Below, one piece after another: positions 8,486-18,371 of a DNA stretch of 64,000 nt. The notes under the pieces are model-generated. The model made no database searches, was not told the DNA's origin, and was given only the letters and a program-made list of their open reading frames with translations. The position numbers and the translations under genes were made by a program. Source of the stretch: Pedobacter quisquiliarum (GTDB lineage: Bacteria; Bacteroidota; Bacteroidia; Sphingobacteriales; Sphingobacteriaceae); contig NZ_BMIL01000009.1 in the NCBI RefSeq assembly GCF_014642175.1, forward strand, positions 1-64,000. Direction: 5' to 3'. The first letter of the stretch is position 1. Each line of letters starts with the position of its first letter.

Positions 8486-9832
8486 CTAATTAAAAAAAAG
8501 AGAGTTATAGCTCCTTTTCAAAATGAACTTCATTTCTGTGTATCCAATAACATACATATTCCAAAAATTGAAAGAGTTATATTTATTCAATGGCACATAA
8601 GCTATTAAGATAGACAACACTAATGGGAATATATTTGCAATCCCAATCGCATAGACAGACTTAAATAATAATATTCCAATATAATCAGCTATCAAATTTA
8701 CAGCAAGCATACATAATATTTTATAGAAATTTATCTTAGGCATATGGATTACATCAAGTGTTAACCCGAAATATCTATCTGCTGGATACAAAACAGTCAT
8801 GATCATAAAAATCCGTAAAAGATTTACTGCCTCTGTTTCTAGATATTTCTCTCCACCTATCAACAATATGATAGGTTCAGCGAAGACAATGGACAGCAAA
8901 GCTATAATCAGAATCATTATTGATACTATTCCTATCATCTTTTTCATCACATACATCATGTTGTCCTTTTCATTATTATTATAGTATCCGGACAAACTAG
9001 GCATGCCTGAAGATGCAAAACTAAGTAAAGGCATTTCCACTAACTGTATGAGTTTTCCAGATAGATTATAAATGGCCAGGGCAGCCGGCCCTAAAAAATA
9101 ACTAATAAAAAAGGTATCTATAACCTTAAAAAGATTTGAACTGACATACGTGCCAACGCTGTACTTTCCAAAATCAAACAGTTGTTTAATCGCTTGTTTG
9201 GTTGTATATCTTAACGACTTAATCCGAGACCATCCAAATACCATTATAATAATACTCGTGATCAAATTGCAAAGTGTATAACTGATAATTACTGTTTGTA
9301 AATTAGCTGAATTCATGGTCATTAAAACCACTACCGTACCTGTGAACAACACTTGATTTATTAGTCGTACCCAAAGATATCTATCAAATCTTCTATCTGC
9401 TTGTAATACTAAACTTGACATAAATGTCGGCAGGGTTGCAATAGAAATAAAAGAAAAATAGTTAACCAATAACAATATACCCTGATCTGTTATTGTAAGT
9501 GGCAGTATGTATATAACGGCATTAACCAACACTAGTATTGCTGTTATAAACAGGGCTATTGCCCAAGCAGAACCCGCAACCTCGCGTGCCCTGAAATCAT
9601 TTGTTCCAGAATAGAATTTGATGAATGATGTGGTTAAAAACCCCGACCTCAAAGTATCAATCAAACCGAAAATAGCCATAAAAAATACATAAAGTCCAAT
9701 ATCCTTAAGAGATAAAGCACGGTAAAGTAGCGCCATAGTAAGCATACCAAATGCTGCCATGACCCCATTTCCGAGTAATGATTGAAGATGTATATTTTTT
9801 AGGGACGAGAGAACCTTGTTTATTACCCGCAT
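8486..9832 (-). CDS. Polysaccharide flippase (Wzx/MATE-like)
   Basis: The 448-residue protein is almost wholly hydrophobic, with about 12-14 membrane helices. The N-terminal pattern (LLGNGVMAAFGMLTMALLYR near residues 19-38) and a central SNLFKVIDTFFISYFLGP stretch are typical of the polysaccharide biosynthesis/flippase superfamily. It would move undecaprenyl-linked repeat units from the inner to the outer face of the cytoplasmic membrane before polymerisation. It is 38 bp downstream of a GT4 gene and likely the last gene of the long minus-strand operon that starts at 19825. After it comes a 192-bp gap to the convergent lipoprotein gene. Confidence 0.88.
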   Translation of the reverse strand: MRVINKVLSSLKNIHLQSLLGNGVMAAFGMLTMALLYRALSLKDIGLYVFFMAIFGLIDTLRSGFLTTSFIKFYSGTNDFRAREVAGSAWAIALFITAILVLVNAVIYILPLTITDQGILLLVNYFSFISIATLPTFMSSLVLQADRRFDRYLWVRLINQVLFTGTVVVLMTMNSANLQTVIISYTLCNLITSIIIMVFGWSRIKSLRYTTKQAIKQLFDFGKYSVGTYVSSNLFKVIDTFFISYFLGPAALAIYNLSGKLIQLVEMPLLSFASSGMPSLSGYYNNNEKDNMMYVMKKMIGIVSIMILIIALLSIVFAEPIILLIGGEKYLETEAVNLLRIFMIMTVLYPADRYFGLTLDVIHMPKINFYKILCMLAVNLIADYIGILLFKSVYAIGIANIFPLVLSILIAYVPLNKYNSFNFWNMYVIGYTEMKFILKRSYNSLFFN

Positions 9833-9870
9833 GTATGATTTTGGTATGTTCAGTATTTAACCACCCTAAG

Positions 9871-11007
9871 CTATTTGCCTAAAGGATCACGACCTTGACT
9901 TAGTTTGTAATAGATATCTTCTATTTGCTTCGTCATTCGCTCATTATTATACTCTTTTTCAATAGTTTTAAGCGCATTTTCGCCTAAACTCTTACGGAGT
10001 TTGTGATCATTTGCAAGCATAATAATAGCATCGGCTAAAGCTTGAGGGCAAGAAACTGGAACTAAAATCCCATTTTGCATATGCTCTATTACTTCTTTCG
10101 TGCCATCAATTGCGGTAGCTATAACAGCTTTCTTCATGGCCATAGCTTCAAGCAGTCCGATCGGTAAACCTTCCCAAAGTGAGGGTAGAGAGTAGATGTC
10201 TATTGTTCTCAGTACGTCAGGTACATCTTCTCTAAAATCCTGGAAAATAATTCTGTGGTAAACTTTTAATTGTTTTGCCAACGCAATTGTATCTTCCTTT
10301 AAATCTCCTTCACCTACGAACAAGAACTTTAAGTTAAGGTTCTCCGGTATTAGCTTTATAGCTCGCACTAATGTAAAAGGATCCTTTTGCTTGGTAATCC
10401 TCACAATGTACCCTACAACTATGTTAGTCTCGTCAATATGGAATTCTTTTCTCAATTCTGAAAGACCTGAGTTAAAGTTATACTTTTCAAGATCAATTCC
10501 AGATCTAATCACTGTAGCTCTTTCGATATTGAAGTGACTTCTCCCATCTAACAAATTGTTGTTTGATACACATATAGTTAAATCCGATCTTTTTATTAAC
10601 TGAGATTCACTGATTAGACGTATTTTCTTGATTATAAAACTCTGGTCTGGATGGAACGACCAACCATGTACCGTATATACCAGGGGAATATTAAACTTTT
10701 TGGCAGCATAGAAGGAGTTTGAATTGGCACGAGTACCGTGTGCATGAACAATATCAATTTTATTTTCTTTTATGATTTTCTCTACATCACTCCACTTTGT
10801 AAAATTAAATGGCTTTTCTGTTTTAACCACAAAAGTCTTTATACCCCTTGCGCGCATCTTATCTACCATGGGACCATCAGTAAACGCTAACAGGAGGCTT
10901 TCGAAATGATTTTGATCTAGTTGCTCAATTAAATTAATAACATGCGTTTCACCACCTCCAATTTTACCTTGTCTAATTGTATGTAGAACTCGAATTTTAT
11001 CTGTCAT
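9871..11007 (-). CDS. Glycosyltransferase GT4 family
   Basis: The 378-residue enzyme shows a complete GT4 pattern. GKIGGGETHVINLIEQL (14-30) is the acceptor-side glycine loop, HAHGTRAN lies near 93-100 and ICVSNN near 145. VGYIVRITKQKDPFTL near 200 and SLWEGLPIGLLEAMA near 275-289 carry the donor-binding glutamates (E-x7-E). It is a retaining, cytosolic, GT-B enzyme expected to add one sugar to the lipid-linked precursor. Its start overlaps the stop of the upstream GT2 gene by 11 bp, so the two are translationally coupled. The specificity cannot be read. Confidence 0.9.
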   Translation of the reverse strand: MTDKIRVLHTIRQGKIGGGETHVINLIEQLDQNHFESLLLAFTDGPMVDKMRARGIKTFVVKTEKPFNFTKWSDVEKIIKENKIDIVHAHGTRANSNSFYAAKKFNIPLVYTVHGWSFHPDQSFIIKKIRLISESQLIKRSDLTICVSNNNLLDGRSHFNIERATVIRSGIDLEKYNFNSGLSELRKEFHIDETNIVVGYIVRITKQKDPFTLVRAIKLIPENLNLKFLFVGEGDLKEDTIALAKQLKVYHRIIFQDFREDVPDVLRTIDIYSLPSLWEGLPIGLLEAMAMKKAVIATAIDGTKEVIEHMQNGILVPVSCPQALADAIIMLANDHKLRKSLGENALKTIEKEYNNERMTKQIEDIYYKLSQGRDPLGK

Positions 11008-12187
11008 TATTCGTATTTTTTATAAGGGTGCCATGTTCATGCTTTGTAGCCACGGAAAGTATATTGGCCCTCTTGGCATTTATTAAAGCATATAGTTGCA
11101 GTAAGATAAACTTAGGTATAGTTCTCAATGATCTAAAAATTCGTCTATCAGCTGAAAAAACATACAAGGATCTAAAGAATATAAGCAGAAAAAGAATTGC
11201 AGCTATTACCAAACCTAAAAGTAATTCAGGAAAGTAGAGTACATCTATAACACCTAAAAATAACCCGAGTAATATTAGCAAGAACAGTGGGGGCCGCTGT
11301 AACATTATACTAAAAACAAACTTATTCCAACTTAAATTTGCAATACCGGAAAACATCATTTTAACTCCCCATGTTACATATTTAAACCAAGTATTTATCC
11401 AACGTGCTCGCTGTTCTACTAATTGCTTTGACTTACTAGTTTTGGTGTCGTAGACTAACGCATTCTCAGCGAAGGCAATTCTAATTTCTGCACTAACGAG
11501 TTGAAATTGTAGTAGTTTATCAAACCCTGCACCACTCATTTTCTGCCCTTTTAGAGCCTCCACATACAATTTAGAAGAAAATGCCATTCCGGAACCAGCG
11601 AGGGATGCTGAAGAACCGACATGAAAAAGTAAAAACCTGTCTATATAACGGTAATAGATGTCACCAGCTTCGTCGAGACATGCTATTTCGGAGTTTAAAT
11701 TCTTGGCCTTTCTTACACCTTGTACTGCCTCAAACCCTAAGTCAAATACTTTATTCAATTCAATAAAATAATCTACGTCAACAAGATTGTCGCTGTCTAT
11801 GATGGTAATTCTCTCATGATTCCGTTTGAAATTTTCAATAGCATGGAAGTGGGACTTAATATTATTTGCTAGCTTTATTTCAGGTCGAAGTATTACAACT
11901 CTTGGATCCCCAAAAACCAGAGTTGAAACGTCACAATTGTCAGCGACAACATAAATGCAGAGGTTAGGATAATTGCACCGTAAAATGGAGTCAACAACTT
12001 CTGGAATTAGTTGAACTTGTTCATAGGCAGTAACAATCACGGCATAATCTGGCTCGAAGATAGGACCTTTGTGTTCTCGAGAGCTCTTAGACCTTAAATA
12101 AACTAAAAGACTTAATATGGCCGGATAGCTACAAAAGACAACTACGATTAGGTTAATGCAAAATAGGATGATAAAAAAGATACTCAT
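10997..12187 (-). CDS. Membrane glycosyltransferase family 2 (QxxRW type)
   Basis: The 396-residue protein has an N-terminal membrane helix (4-31). The GT-A domain shows AVIVTAYEQ (49-57), VVADNCD (80-86), the metal-binding IIDSDNL (129-135) and QRARW (259-263), the signature of processive or cellulose-synthase-like GT2 enzymes. Two membrane helices follow near 300-345. It overlaps the following GT4 gene by 11 bp. It is expected at the cytoplasmic membrane as part of repeat-unit assembly. The QxxRW motif allows but does not prove processive synthesis. Confidence 0.88.
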   Translation of the reverse strand: MSIFFIILFCINLIVVVFCSYPAILSLLVYLRSKSSREHKGPIFEPDYAVIVTAYEQVQLIPEVVDSILRCNYPNLCIYVVADNCDVSTLVFGDPRVVILRPEIKLANNIKSHFHAIENFKRNHERITIIDSDNLVDVDYFIELNKVFDLGFEAVQGVRKAKNLNSEIACLDEAGDIYYRYIDRFLLFHVGSSASLAGSGMAFSSKLYVEALKGQKMSGAGFDKLLQFQLVSAEIRIAFAENALVYDTKTSKSKQLVEQRARWINTWFKYVTWGVKMMFSGIANLSWNKFVFSIMLQRPPLFLLILLGLFLGVIDVLYFPELLLGLVIAAILFLLIFFRSLYVFSADRRIFRSLRTIPKFILLQLYALINAKRANILSVATKHEHGTLIKNTNNDR

Positions 12188-12212
12188 TTTGAACTCGATT
12201 TAACAAATGAAA

Positions 12213-13418
12213 TTAATGATGAGATAAAGTTTGTTGAATATGTTGGAACATTTCACCTACTGATTTCGCCCAAGTATGTGTCTTAGCAAAGTCTATCCGC
12301 CACTTTTGTAAATCTTTATTGTCCGACTGCAGTGCATTAGATATAAATTCTATATACTCGTCCTTCGTTTCAGCTAGGTGCACGTAGTCCTTGAAAATTT
12401 CCATGGAAACAGTCTTGGTCGCTACCACAGGCTTACCAAAAAGCAGATACTCATCTATTTTCCGGGGATAGTTACCGAGGGTAATATTATTTACTAATTG
12501 CGGGTTTATGCAGACATCGAAGTTACTAATATAGGAAGAAATAACGGTTGTCGGCTTTTGTCCCAAAAAGTATACATTTGACATATTATGGAGCTTACTA
12601 AATCTGAATTCATTATCCTCATAACCTATAAGTACTAAGGAGTATGTGGGAAAATTTAAGGCAATATGAACCAAAATTTCAATATCTAACCTCGCACTAC
12701 TTAACGCTCCCACATAACCGATTATTTTTCCCTTAATAGGTTCAAGATCCTCGGGCTTAGTGGCTCTAATGTCAACAAGATCGTCAATATCCACTCCTTG
12801 TCCAATATTGAACGAGTTTGGATTATACTCTCTACAGTAGAGCGTCAAATACTGAGAATTGCAAAGGCACAAATCAGAATTCCGAATTAATAACGGTTCA
12901 AGGCGACTTCCATGTTTTCTCCAATAAGGGACGCCGGTTAGAAAATCCCGAACATAGTATATACGTAACAATGGATGGAGAAAGTGGCCTGCATAAAACC
13001 CCTTGAAAATCTCACCATCATTAAATAGAATGTACTTTTCAAAATTCAGCATCTTCAATGCACGCAATATCGATTCTGAAAACTTTTTATTATTTCTTTT
13101 ATTAAAAAAGTCAAAAACGGCTGTGTTGTTAATCCAGTTGATAGATTCTACCATACAATCAGGATAAAATATCCAGAGATTATGCTGCACTTCTACAAGC
13201 CCACTTTCTTTATGTTTAATCACATCGAGTCGCTTAATTACGTCAACATCGCCTCTTGCTTTGAGTCTTGTTATTCGATCTAAAGGTGAATTGACATACA
13301 AGACTCGATTTGTCTTACTTAGTTCAACTGCGATATTCTTGCAATTGCTTCCAATCCCAGTGTCCCAAGCTTGCTGACCAATTATTAAAATATCCAGGTC
13401 GGAAATAAGTTCCATCAT
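12213..13418 (-). CDS. Glycosyltransferase, GT4-like
   Basis: The protein has 401 residues and a GT-B fold. WDTGIGSNCKNIAVEL (18-33) is the N-terminal glycine loop, DLCLCNSQYL lies near 185, GKIIGYVGALSSARLDIEIL near 230-249, and YPRKIDEYLLFGKPVVAT near 320-337. A KIDEYLLFGKPVVAT segment is the usual donor-binding region, although the classical E-x7-E is reduced. It starts with two consecutive ATG codons (13418 and 13415). It lies 25 bp upstream of the QxxRW GT2 gene and 73 bp after the acyltransferase, inside the minus-strand operon. The donor and acceptor are unknown. Confidence 0.87.
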   Translation of the reverse strand: MMELISDLDILIIGQQAWDTGIGSNCKNIAVELSKTNRVLYVNSPLDRITRLKARGDVDVIKRLDVIKHKESGLVEVQHNLWIFYPDCMVESINWINNTAVFDFFNKRNNKKFSESILRALKMLNFEKYILFNDGEIFKGFYAGHFLHPLLRIYYVRDFLTGVPYWRKHGSRLEPLLIRNSDLCLCNSQYLTLYCREYNPNSFNIGQGVDIDDLVDIRATKPEDLEPIKGKIIGYVGALSSARLDIEILVHIALNFPTYSLVLIGYEDNEFRFSKLHNMSNVYFLGQKPTTVISSYISNFDVCINPQLVNNITLGNYPRKIDEYLLFGKPVVATKTVSMEIFKDYVHLAETKDEYIEFISNALQSDNKDLQKWRIDFAKTHTWAKSVGEMFQHIQQTLSHH

Positions 13419-13491
13419 AATTTAAAAAAAACAATTACTAAAACAAGGCATCAAAAACGACACATCTGAAACCTTCATCTCAACAGAAAGC

Positions 13492-14106
13492 CTAAACTGA
13501 TCGCCACCTATTTTCCTTAAAATCGTATTTCTTAATCACCTTTGCAGGATTGCCGACAGCGACAGAAAATTCAGGAACATCTTTCGTGACAATACTTCCA
13601 GCACCAATTACGCAATGACGCCCCAGCCTCACCCCGGCTGTTATTACGCTATTGGCACCTATCCAAACCTCGTCTTCGATAATAATTTCTTTGCATGTAA
13701 CGGCCTGCTTAGAAGTGGCAATGTTAACGTCTTCATATCCATGGTTCAAGCCAGATACCACTATATTCTGAGCCAACATTACATCATTCCCCACACTAAC
13801 AGGACCGATAATGACACATCCAATTCCAATTATGGTGTTCTGGCCAATCATCACAGCGCCCACACCATTGTTAATAGTAGCAAAATCCTCTATGATTGAT
13901 TTTGCTCCCAATATAAATCCATTAAAAGGAAACACATCCATTCTAGATCTAGCTCTAACAACCGAGTTTCTACCTTTTTTGTGACTAAACGGATTTAAAA
14001 TCAACTTTACCCATAGCCTAGGCTGGTGTTGATTTGCCGGAATTAATAGCCGTAAAGCAAGCCTCTTTAAAGTTGGATTAGCCTTAATTTTTGATACGAT
14101 CGACAT
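13492..14106 (-). CDS. Hexapeptide-repeat acyltransferase (LbH/WcaF-like)
   Basis: The 204-residue protein carries left-handed beta-helix hexapeptide repeats from about residue 65 to 185, e.g. IGQNTIIGIGCVIIGPVSVG and WIGANSVITAGVRLG. It ends with the typical EFSVAVGNPAKVIKK. The H in GLNHGYE near residue 121 is a candidate catalytic base. Such enzymes acetylate sugars of exopolysaccharides using acetyl-CoA, usually as trimers in the cytosol. It lies 110 bp downstream of the Wzy-like gene. Acetylation is a family-based inference; another acyl group is possible. Confidence 0.88.
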   Translation of the reverse strand: MSIVSKIKANPTLKRLALRLLIPANQHQPRLWVKLILNPFSHKKGRNSVVRARSRMDVFPFNGFILGAKSIIEDFATINNGVGAVMIGQNTIIGIGCVIIGPVSVGNDVMLAQNIVVSGLNHGYEDVNIATSKQAVTCKEIIIEDEVWIGANSVITAGVRLGRHCVIGAGSIVTKDVPEFSVAVGNPAKVIKKYDFKENRWRSV

Positions 14107-14216
14107 TTCTTTTCTGATTGATTAATAACAAGATTATCTCTTGAGGCCGTTTTTCAGACCAATGATAAAGGAGATTAACACGGGCAAAGCAAATATTTCA
14201 AATGGCATGACTAGAT

Positions 14217-15479
14217 CTATATAATAAAACTCTGTCCGGTTCCTTGTAGTTGAGGACTTTTATAAATGAAAACCCATGAAAAGTATACAACGATTGATGA
14301 AGGCATGGAATTAATGACCTCATTACCATAACTGCAAAAAAGTATACCTGCAAAGCCGGACGTCAATGCAATCATTTTAATCTTTATCTCCTTATCTTCC
14401 AAGCGCCATACTATACCACAGCACTTACCAAAGACATATAACATTATTGCGAGCCAAATTGTGAATCCTACAATGCCATACATCGCCCAGACTTTAACGA
14501 AATAACTGTCAGGAGGAACAGTTGACAAAAATTTGTCTGAGTTATATAATATGCCGTTGTGTCCAATAACACCTAATCCTCCTCCAAAAGGGCGACTGCT
14601 CATATACTCACGTAAAAGTTTTTGGGTATTAAATCTCACGTTTAATGAAGGATCATTCGGGTTTACAGCTGATCTTAATCTATAAATTTGGTAGTTGCTG
14701 TTCCCGATATAAGTGAACTTCAAGAACGATAAAAATAAAATTCCGACAAGCCCTCCTAAAAGGAGCACTTTTAGATTCTTACTTAGTACAAGCGCAACAA
14801 ATCCACCGATAACTAACGCGAACAGTGCACCGCGTGTTCCTGAAATTAACATGCCATATAGCATTAACCCGGAGCAACTTAGGAAGATACATTTTGTCCA
14901 TTTCCTAAATGGGCCAAATCCTAAAATTAAAGCAATAAGACCTAATTGTGCTTGAGAAGCCCCAAACTGTCCAGCATCACTGTAGAATGAAAACACTCGT
15001 AAGCGTCCAAATAAAATGTGAGTAATTGCCCCGCCTCCATTTAAAAAAGCTTGTTCTCCTGATGAAGGGCCAAAATACAATTGTTTAATACCATTCAGTG
15101 ATGCTAACGTGGACAGTCCAATAATCAACACCAAAAACAAATCTAGATGGCGACGTTGATTGAATATCAACAATCCCAACATCACCATTAATAATGGATA
15201 TAAAGCGGTTGAGCGAATCTCTGATACCCATCCCATTAAAGAAGCACCGGGATTTAGCACTTGTAGTAAACTAATTACAAACCATACTAAAAGCAAATAG
15301 AACAAGTCCTTGTTAATTTCGGTATACTCTTTGGCGGAAGTTTTCACCAACACCGCTGCCACCACGGTCAAAATCAACCCTTCAATCATCAACCCATATT
15401 GAAATCCTCCAATTTCCCTATCTAGGATTCCGAAGACAAAACAATAAACAAGCAGGGTAAATATAAGCACGATCCTCAT
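14217..15479 (-). CDS. O-antigen ligase/polymerase family membrane protein (Wzy-like)
   Basis: The 420-residue protein is highly hydrophobic, with roughly 10-12 membrane helices. A periplasmic loop near residues 265-325 contains RLRSAVNPNDPSLNVRFNTQ and SRPFGGGLG, the arginine-bearing layout usual in the O-antigen ligase/Wzy domain. It likely polymerises repeat units at the outer face of the cytoplasmic membrane. The gene starts 8 bp after the stop of the co-polymerase gene, which fits a Wzx/Wzy pathway together with the flippase at 8486-9832. Polymerase and ligase cannot be separated by sequence alone; the context favours polymerase. Confidence 0.82.
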   Translation of the reverse strand: MRIVLIFTLLVYCFVFGILDREIGGFQYGLMIEGLILTVVAAVLVKTSAKEYTEINKDLFYLLLVWFVISLLQVLNPGASLMGWVSEIRSTALYPLLMVMLGLLIFNQRRHLDLFLVLIIGLSTLASLNGIKQLYFGPSSGEQAFLNGGGAITHILFGRLRVFSFYSDAGQFGASQAQLGLIALILGFGPFRKWTKCIFLSCSGLMLYGMLISGTRGALFALVIGGFVALVLSKNLKVLLLGGLVGILFLSFLKFTYIGNSNYQIYRLRSAVNPNDPSLNVRFNTQKLLREYMSSRPFGGGLGVIGHNGILYNSDKFLSTVPPDSYFVKVWAMYGIVGFTIWLAIMLYVFGKCCGIVWRLEDKEIKIKMIALTSGFAGILFCSYGNEVINSMPSSIVVYFSWVFIYKSPQLQGTGQSFII

Positions 15480-15487
15480 GTCACAAG

Positions 15488-17632
15488 CTAGGCAACTTCA
15501 TCACTCTTATACTTGTTTAGTATCCAACCAATAAAACCAGGATGACTATTTATTACCTCAATAAACTTCTTATCTGCATTAGTTAAAGCTCTTCCCGACT
15601 CGTAGACACAAACAGTTTGTTCAGTGAACAAAAGCCATTCTTTAGTGATGTTCATCTCACCTAAGCTATTGATATCAATAATGATAAGGTCGAATTCACG
15701 ACGAAGAACATCAAATCCCGATTTTAAGTTTTTGATATTTTGAATTTCAAAAAGTGAGTTTTTTTCCGTGGTCTTATTCATTACCGTTATTAAGTCTTCA
15801 ACATGTACTTCCTTCTTTATCAAAAACTTCTGGAAATTTTGACTAATAGAAAGATCTTTACCTCCCGTTGTTGGTAATGGTTGGTCATCTGCAATTAATA
15901 AGATTTTCTTTCCAGTCATCGCAAATGCATAAGCTAGGCTATAAGCAAGAAAGGTCTTTCCTTCTCCATCAACAAGACTCGTTATACCTAGAATCTTAGT
16001 TTCTCGTTCATCCAGCCGACTATTGATTTCGAAACGAAGTGACCTCAACAAGTCTTTAAAATTTTGATAATTGATGTTCTTGTTTTTATTAGCCCAAATA
16101 CTTCTAACCTCACGATCATTTCCTTCAATTAGGTTAATCACACCTATAGCCTTTGAGCCAGTAACTTGCTCAAGTTGGCTGACCGTAGTGATAGACTTAT
16201 CTGAAACAAATAAGACCAACAAAAATGAAAAACATAGAAACACACTTGAGAGACCTGCTCCGGCAATATACAAGACCTCCTTTGAGGGTTCTGGATTGCC
16301 TGATAGACCGTATTGCTCTATCTGTAATTGTAGACCTAATTTTTGTTTTGCACTATTAGTATTGTAAATATCCAGCGCTGCCATGTATTCTTTAGTCGCA
16401 AGATCAGCTTCTCTTTGATAATTTTGTATATCGGCATCAAATGGAACCATGTTCTTATACCTTCCACGCAATATTGAAAGTTGATTATCCAAGGTCTTAA
16501 TGCTGCTTTTGGCCTGCTGGAGCGCAATTTCCAACGATAATTTTTGCTGTACTAAGCCTTGTTTTGATGTTCTCGGGTCTAATACATTTTCATCTATGTT
16601 TCGTGCACTCTTTTCACTAATTATTCTAGTCAAAGAATCCACTTTCTTTTGATCCCTTGCGTTAAAATTGTTATCAATATAACTGGCATTCGCATTTTCT
16701 AATTGCCTCTTTAACCTTATGATTTCTTGATTATCATTTCTGCTACTTCCTCTTACATAAGGGTCACTACCTCTTAGTTTCCCTTCAATCACCGCGATCG
16801 CTCCACGACTAGATTGAATTTCTCTTAAGGCTTGGGTCCTTTCAACTTCATACCGGGAGATTTGCGCATATACTGTTGCTGACTGCTCATCTAAGTTCAA
16901 CACCCCTTTCGTTCTCTTGAATTCTGAAAGTGCACGATTCTTCTCGTTCATAACCGCCTCTTTTTGTTTCAACAAAGAATCAAGTACTCCAAGCGATACA
17001 TTTTGATTAGTATTTATATCCGAACTATAGTTATGAATGAACTCGGCGGCGAGGGTATTCACAACGTAAGCAGACAAGTCTGGATTTTCTGAAACAAAAC
17101 CTATGTCAATGAAATCACTATTTTCAACATGGGATATTTCAATTTTGTCGGCAAGGTCTTCTTCTCCATAGCCCATATTGTTGATAATATCATACAACCT
17201 ATACTTGCCTTTGTTATCCGCCAAAGTAAGAATCGATTTTTTTGAAAGTCTAGCCTTGATTGTGTTCAGCAGGTCAATTTTCTGTTCTTCGTTCAAAGAA
17301 TCCAGCTGCTTACTATAGCTTCTAAATGGGCGTGACGAATTCTGAAGATCATGGATCATTAGATGATAAGATAGTAAATCCAAAATCTTTTTAGCCTTTA
17401 GTTTTTCAATTATTCCGCTAAACTGTTGACTTACAGCAAAGAAGTCTGTTGCTCCACTAGAAACGAGTTTTTTTGAAGGATCAAGTATTCCCGTCGAAAG
17501 CTGTGCTTCCGAACGATACTTTTTCGGTAAATTTTTTGTTAAGAAGTAGGTTACAGTGGCAGCTATTACTGGAACAATCATCAGCAGCCATTTGTATCTA
17601 TTTACTAATTTTAAAAATAGTTTTATGTCCAT
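15488..17632 (-). CDS. Exopolysaccharide co-polymerase with degenerate BY-kinase-like ATPase domain (Wzz/Wzc-like)
   Basis: The protein has 714 residues from the ATG at 17632; the frame can extend one codon to a TTG. A Wzz domain begins with a membrane helix (about 16-32) and the PKKYRSEAQLSTG segment. A long coiled coil occupies about residues 200-430 and a second membrane helix about 455-480. The cytosolic ATPase-like domain has VDGEGKT near residue 555, then KKILLIADDQ (Walker A'-like) and FDLIIIDI (Walker B). Walker A is GEGKT in place of the usual GxGKS/T, and the C-terminus has only one tyrosine. Autophosphorylation on a tyrosine cluster is therefore unlikely. It is expected to set chain length and couple polymerisation to export. 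Its neighbours are the TolC-like protein (9 bp away) and the Wzy-like protein. Confidence 0.87.
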   Translation of the reverse strand: MDIKLFLKLVNRYKWLLMIVPVIAATVTYFLTKNLPKKYRSEAQLSTGILDPSKKLVSSGATDFFAVSQQFSGIIEKLKAKKILDLLSYHLMIHDLQNSSRPFRSYSKQLDSLNEEQKIDLLNTIKARLSKKSILTLADNKGKYRLYDIINNMGYGEEDLADKIEISHVENSDFIDIGFVSENPDLSAYVVNTLAAEFIHNYSSDINTNQNVSLGVLDSLLKQKEAVMNEKNRALSEFKRTKGVLNLDEQSATVYAQISRYEVERTQALREIQSSRGAIAVIEGKLRGSDPYVRGSSRNDNQEIIRLKRQLENANASYIDNNFNARDQKKVDSLTRIISEKSARNIDENVLDPRTSKQGLVQQKLSLEIALQQAKSSIKTLDNQLSILRGRYKNMVPFDADIQNYQREADLATKEYMAALDIYNTNSAKQKLGLQLQIEQYGLSGNPEPSKEVLYIAGAGLSSVFLCFSFLLVLFVSDKSITTVSQLEQVTGSKAIGVINLIEGNDREVRSIWANKNKNINYQNFKDLLRSLRFEINSRLDERETKILGITSLVDGEGKTFLAYSLAYAFAMTGKKILLIADDQPLPTTGGKDLSISQNFQKFLIKKEVHVEDLITVMNKTTEKNSLFEIQNIKNLKSGFDVLRREFDLIIIDINSLGEMNITKEWLLFTEQTVCVYESGRALTNADKKFIEVINSHPGFIGWILNKYKSDEVA

Positions 17633-17644
17633 CAATTATTACCT

Positions 17645-18325
17645 TTATTTAATATCAGTGAGCTTTACACCTATTATTTCTTCAAGTAAATCCTTGGCCT
17701 TCAAGTAATTTACTTCCGCTTCTACCTTATCAGAATCTGATGTTGATTGATTTAGTCTTGATTGGTTATAGGCATCAAGTGTAATCTCGCCCTTTTCGAA
17801 TTTATTGCGAAGGCTTTCACTTACACCTTTATTGTCTTGTGCACTTTTAGTCGCAATTTTAAGCTGGCTTATCTGCCTAATATAGTCATAGTACCTTCTT
17901 TTGACCTCCATTTCAACGGCTTTGTCATTTTGCTGAGCTTCAAGAACAGCAACTTTATAATCGGCTTTTGCTCGTTTCACCTCGAAAGGTATTTGAAGCA
18001 AATTCCCAACATTGACACTTACTCCGAACTGAAATCCGTTAAAATTATAAGGATTTACAGGGTCTAATACAGACTTATTTTCCGGACGATAGAAGTAAGA
18101 TGCATTCAAAATATCTAGATAAGACGCTTGCGCAATTGGAATTCCTGTTTTAACAAGTTCCTTCTTTGCTTCGGCAATTTTCATTTGAGGAAAGTTCACC
18201 CTCGCCAGATCTATATATTTCTGAAGGTCTGAATAGTTAATGTCTTTTAAGATAGACTCTTGTGCATGACTGATAAAAGTCGTAAGTAATAAAAGGAAGA
18301 ATGAGATTGGGAAAATCTTTTTCAT
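17645..18325 (-). CDS. Half-length TolC-like outer membrane protein
   Basis: The 226-residue protein has a cleavable signal peptide (about 1-21, ending SHAQ). Next come a short helix, a beta-strand-rich part (ASYFYRPENK to FGVSVNVGNLL, about 70-110) and long amphipathic helices (about 112-220). This matches one structural repeat of the TolC/OMF family, whose members are usually 400-480 residues with two repeats. The frame is intact with a normal stop, so this is a short family member rather than a truncated reading. It sits directly before the co-polymerase gene, the place where a Wza-type export channel would be expected. No OPX/SLBB protein is present in the window. It may contribute to an export channel as an oligomer of half units. 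Confidence 0.72.
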   Translation of the reverse strand: MKKIFPISFFLLLLTTFISHAQESILKDINYSDLQKYIDLARVNFPQMKIAEAKKELVKTGIPIAQASYLDILNASYFYRPENKSVLDPVNPYNFNGFQFGVSVNVGNLLQIPFEVKRAKADYKVAVLEAQQNDKAVEMEVKRRYYDYIRQISQLKIATKSAQDNKGVSESLRNKFEKGEITLDAYNQSRLNQSTSDSDKVEAEVNYLKAKDLLEEIIGVKLTDIK

Positions 18326-18371
18326 GAACGTTATTTGAGTTGATTAATTGAGCGAAATGAGGTTAATGGTA

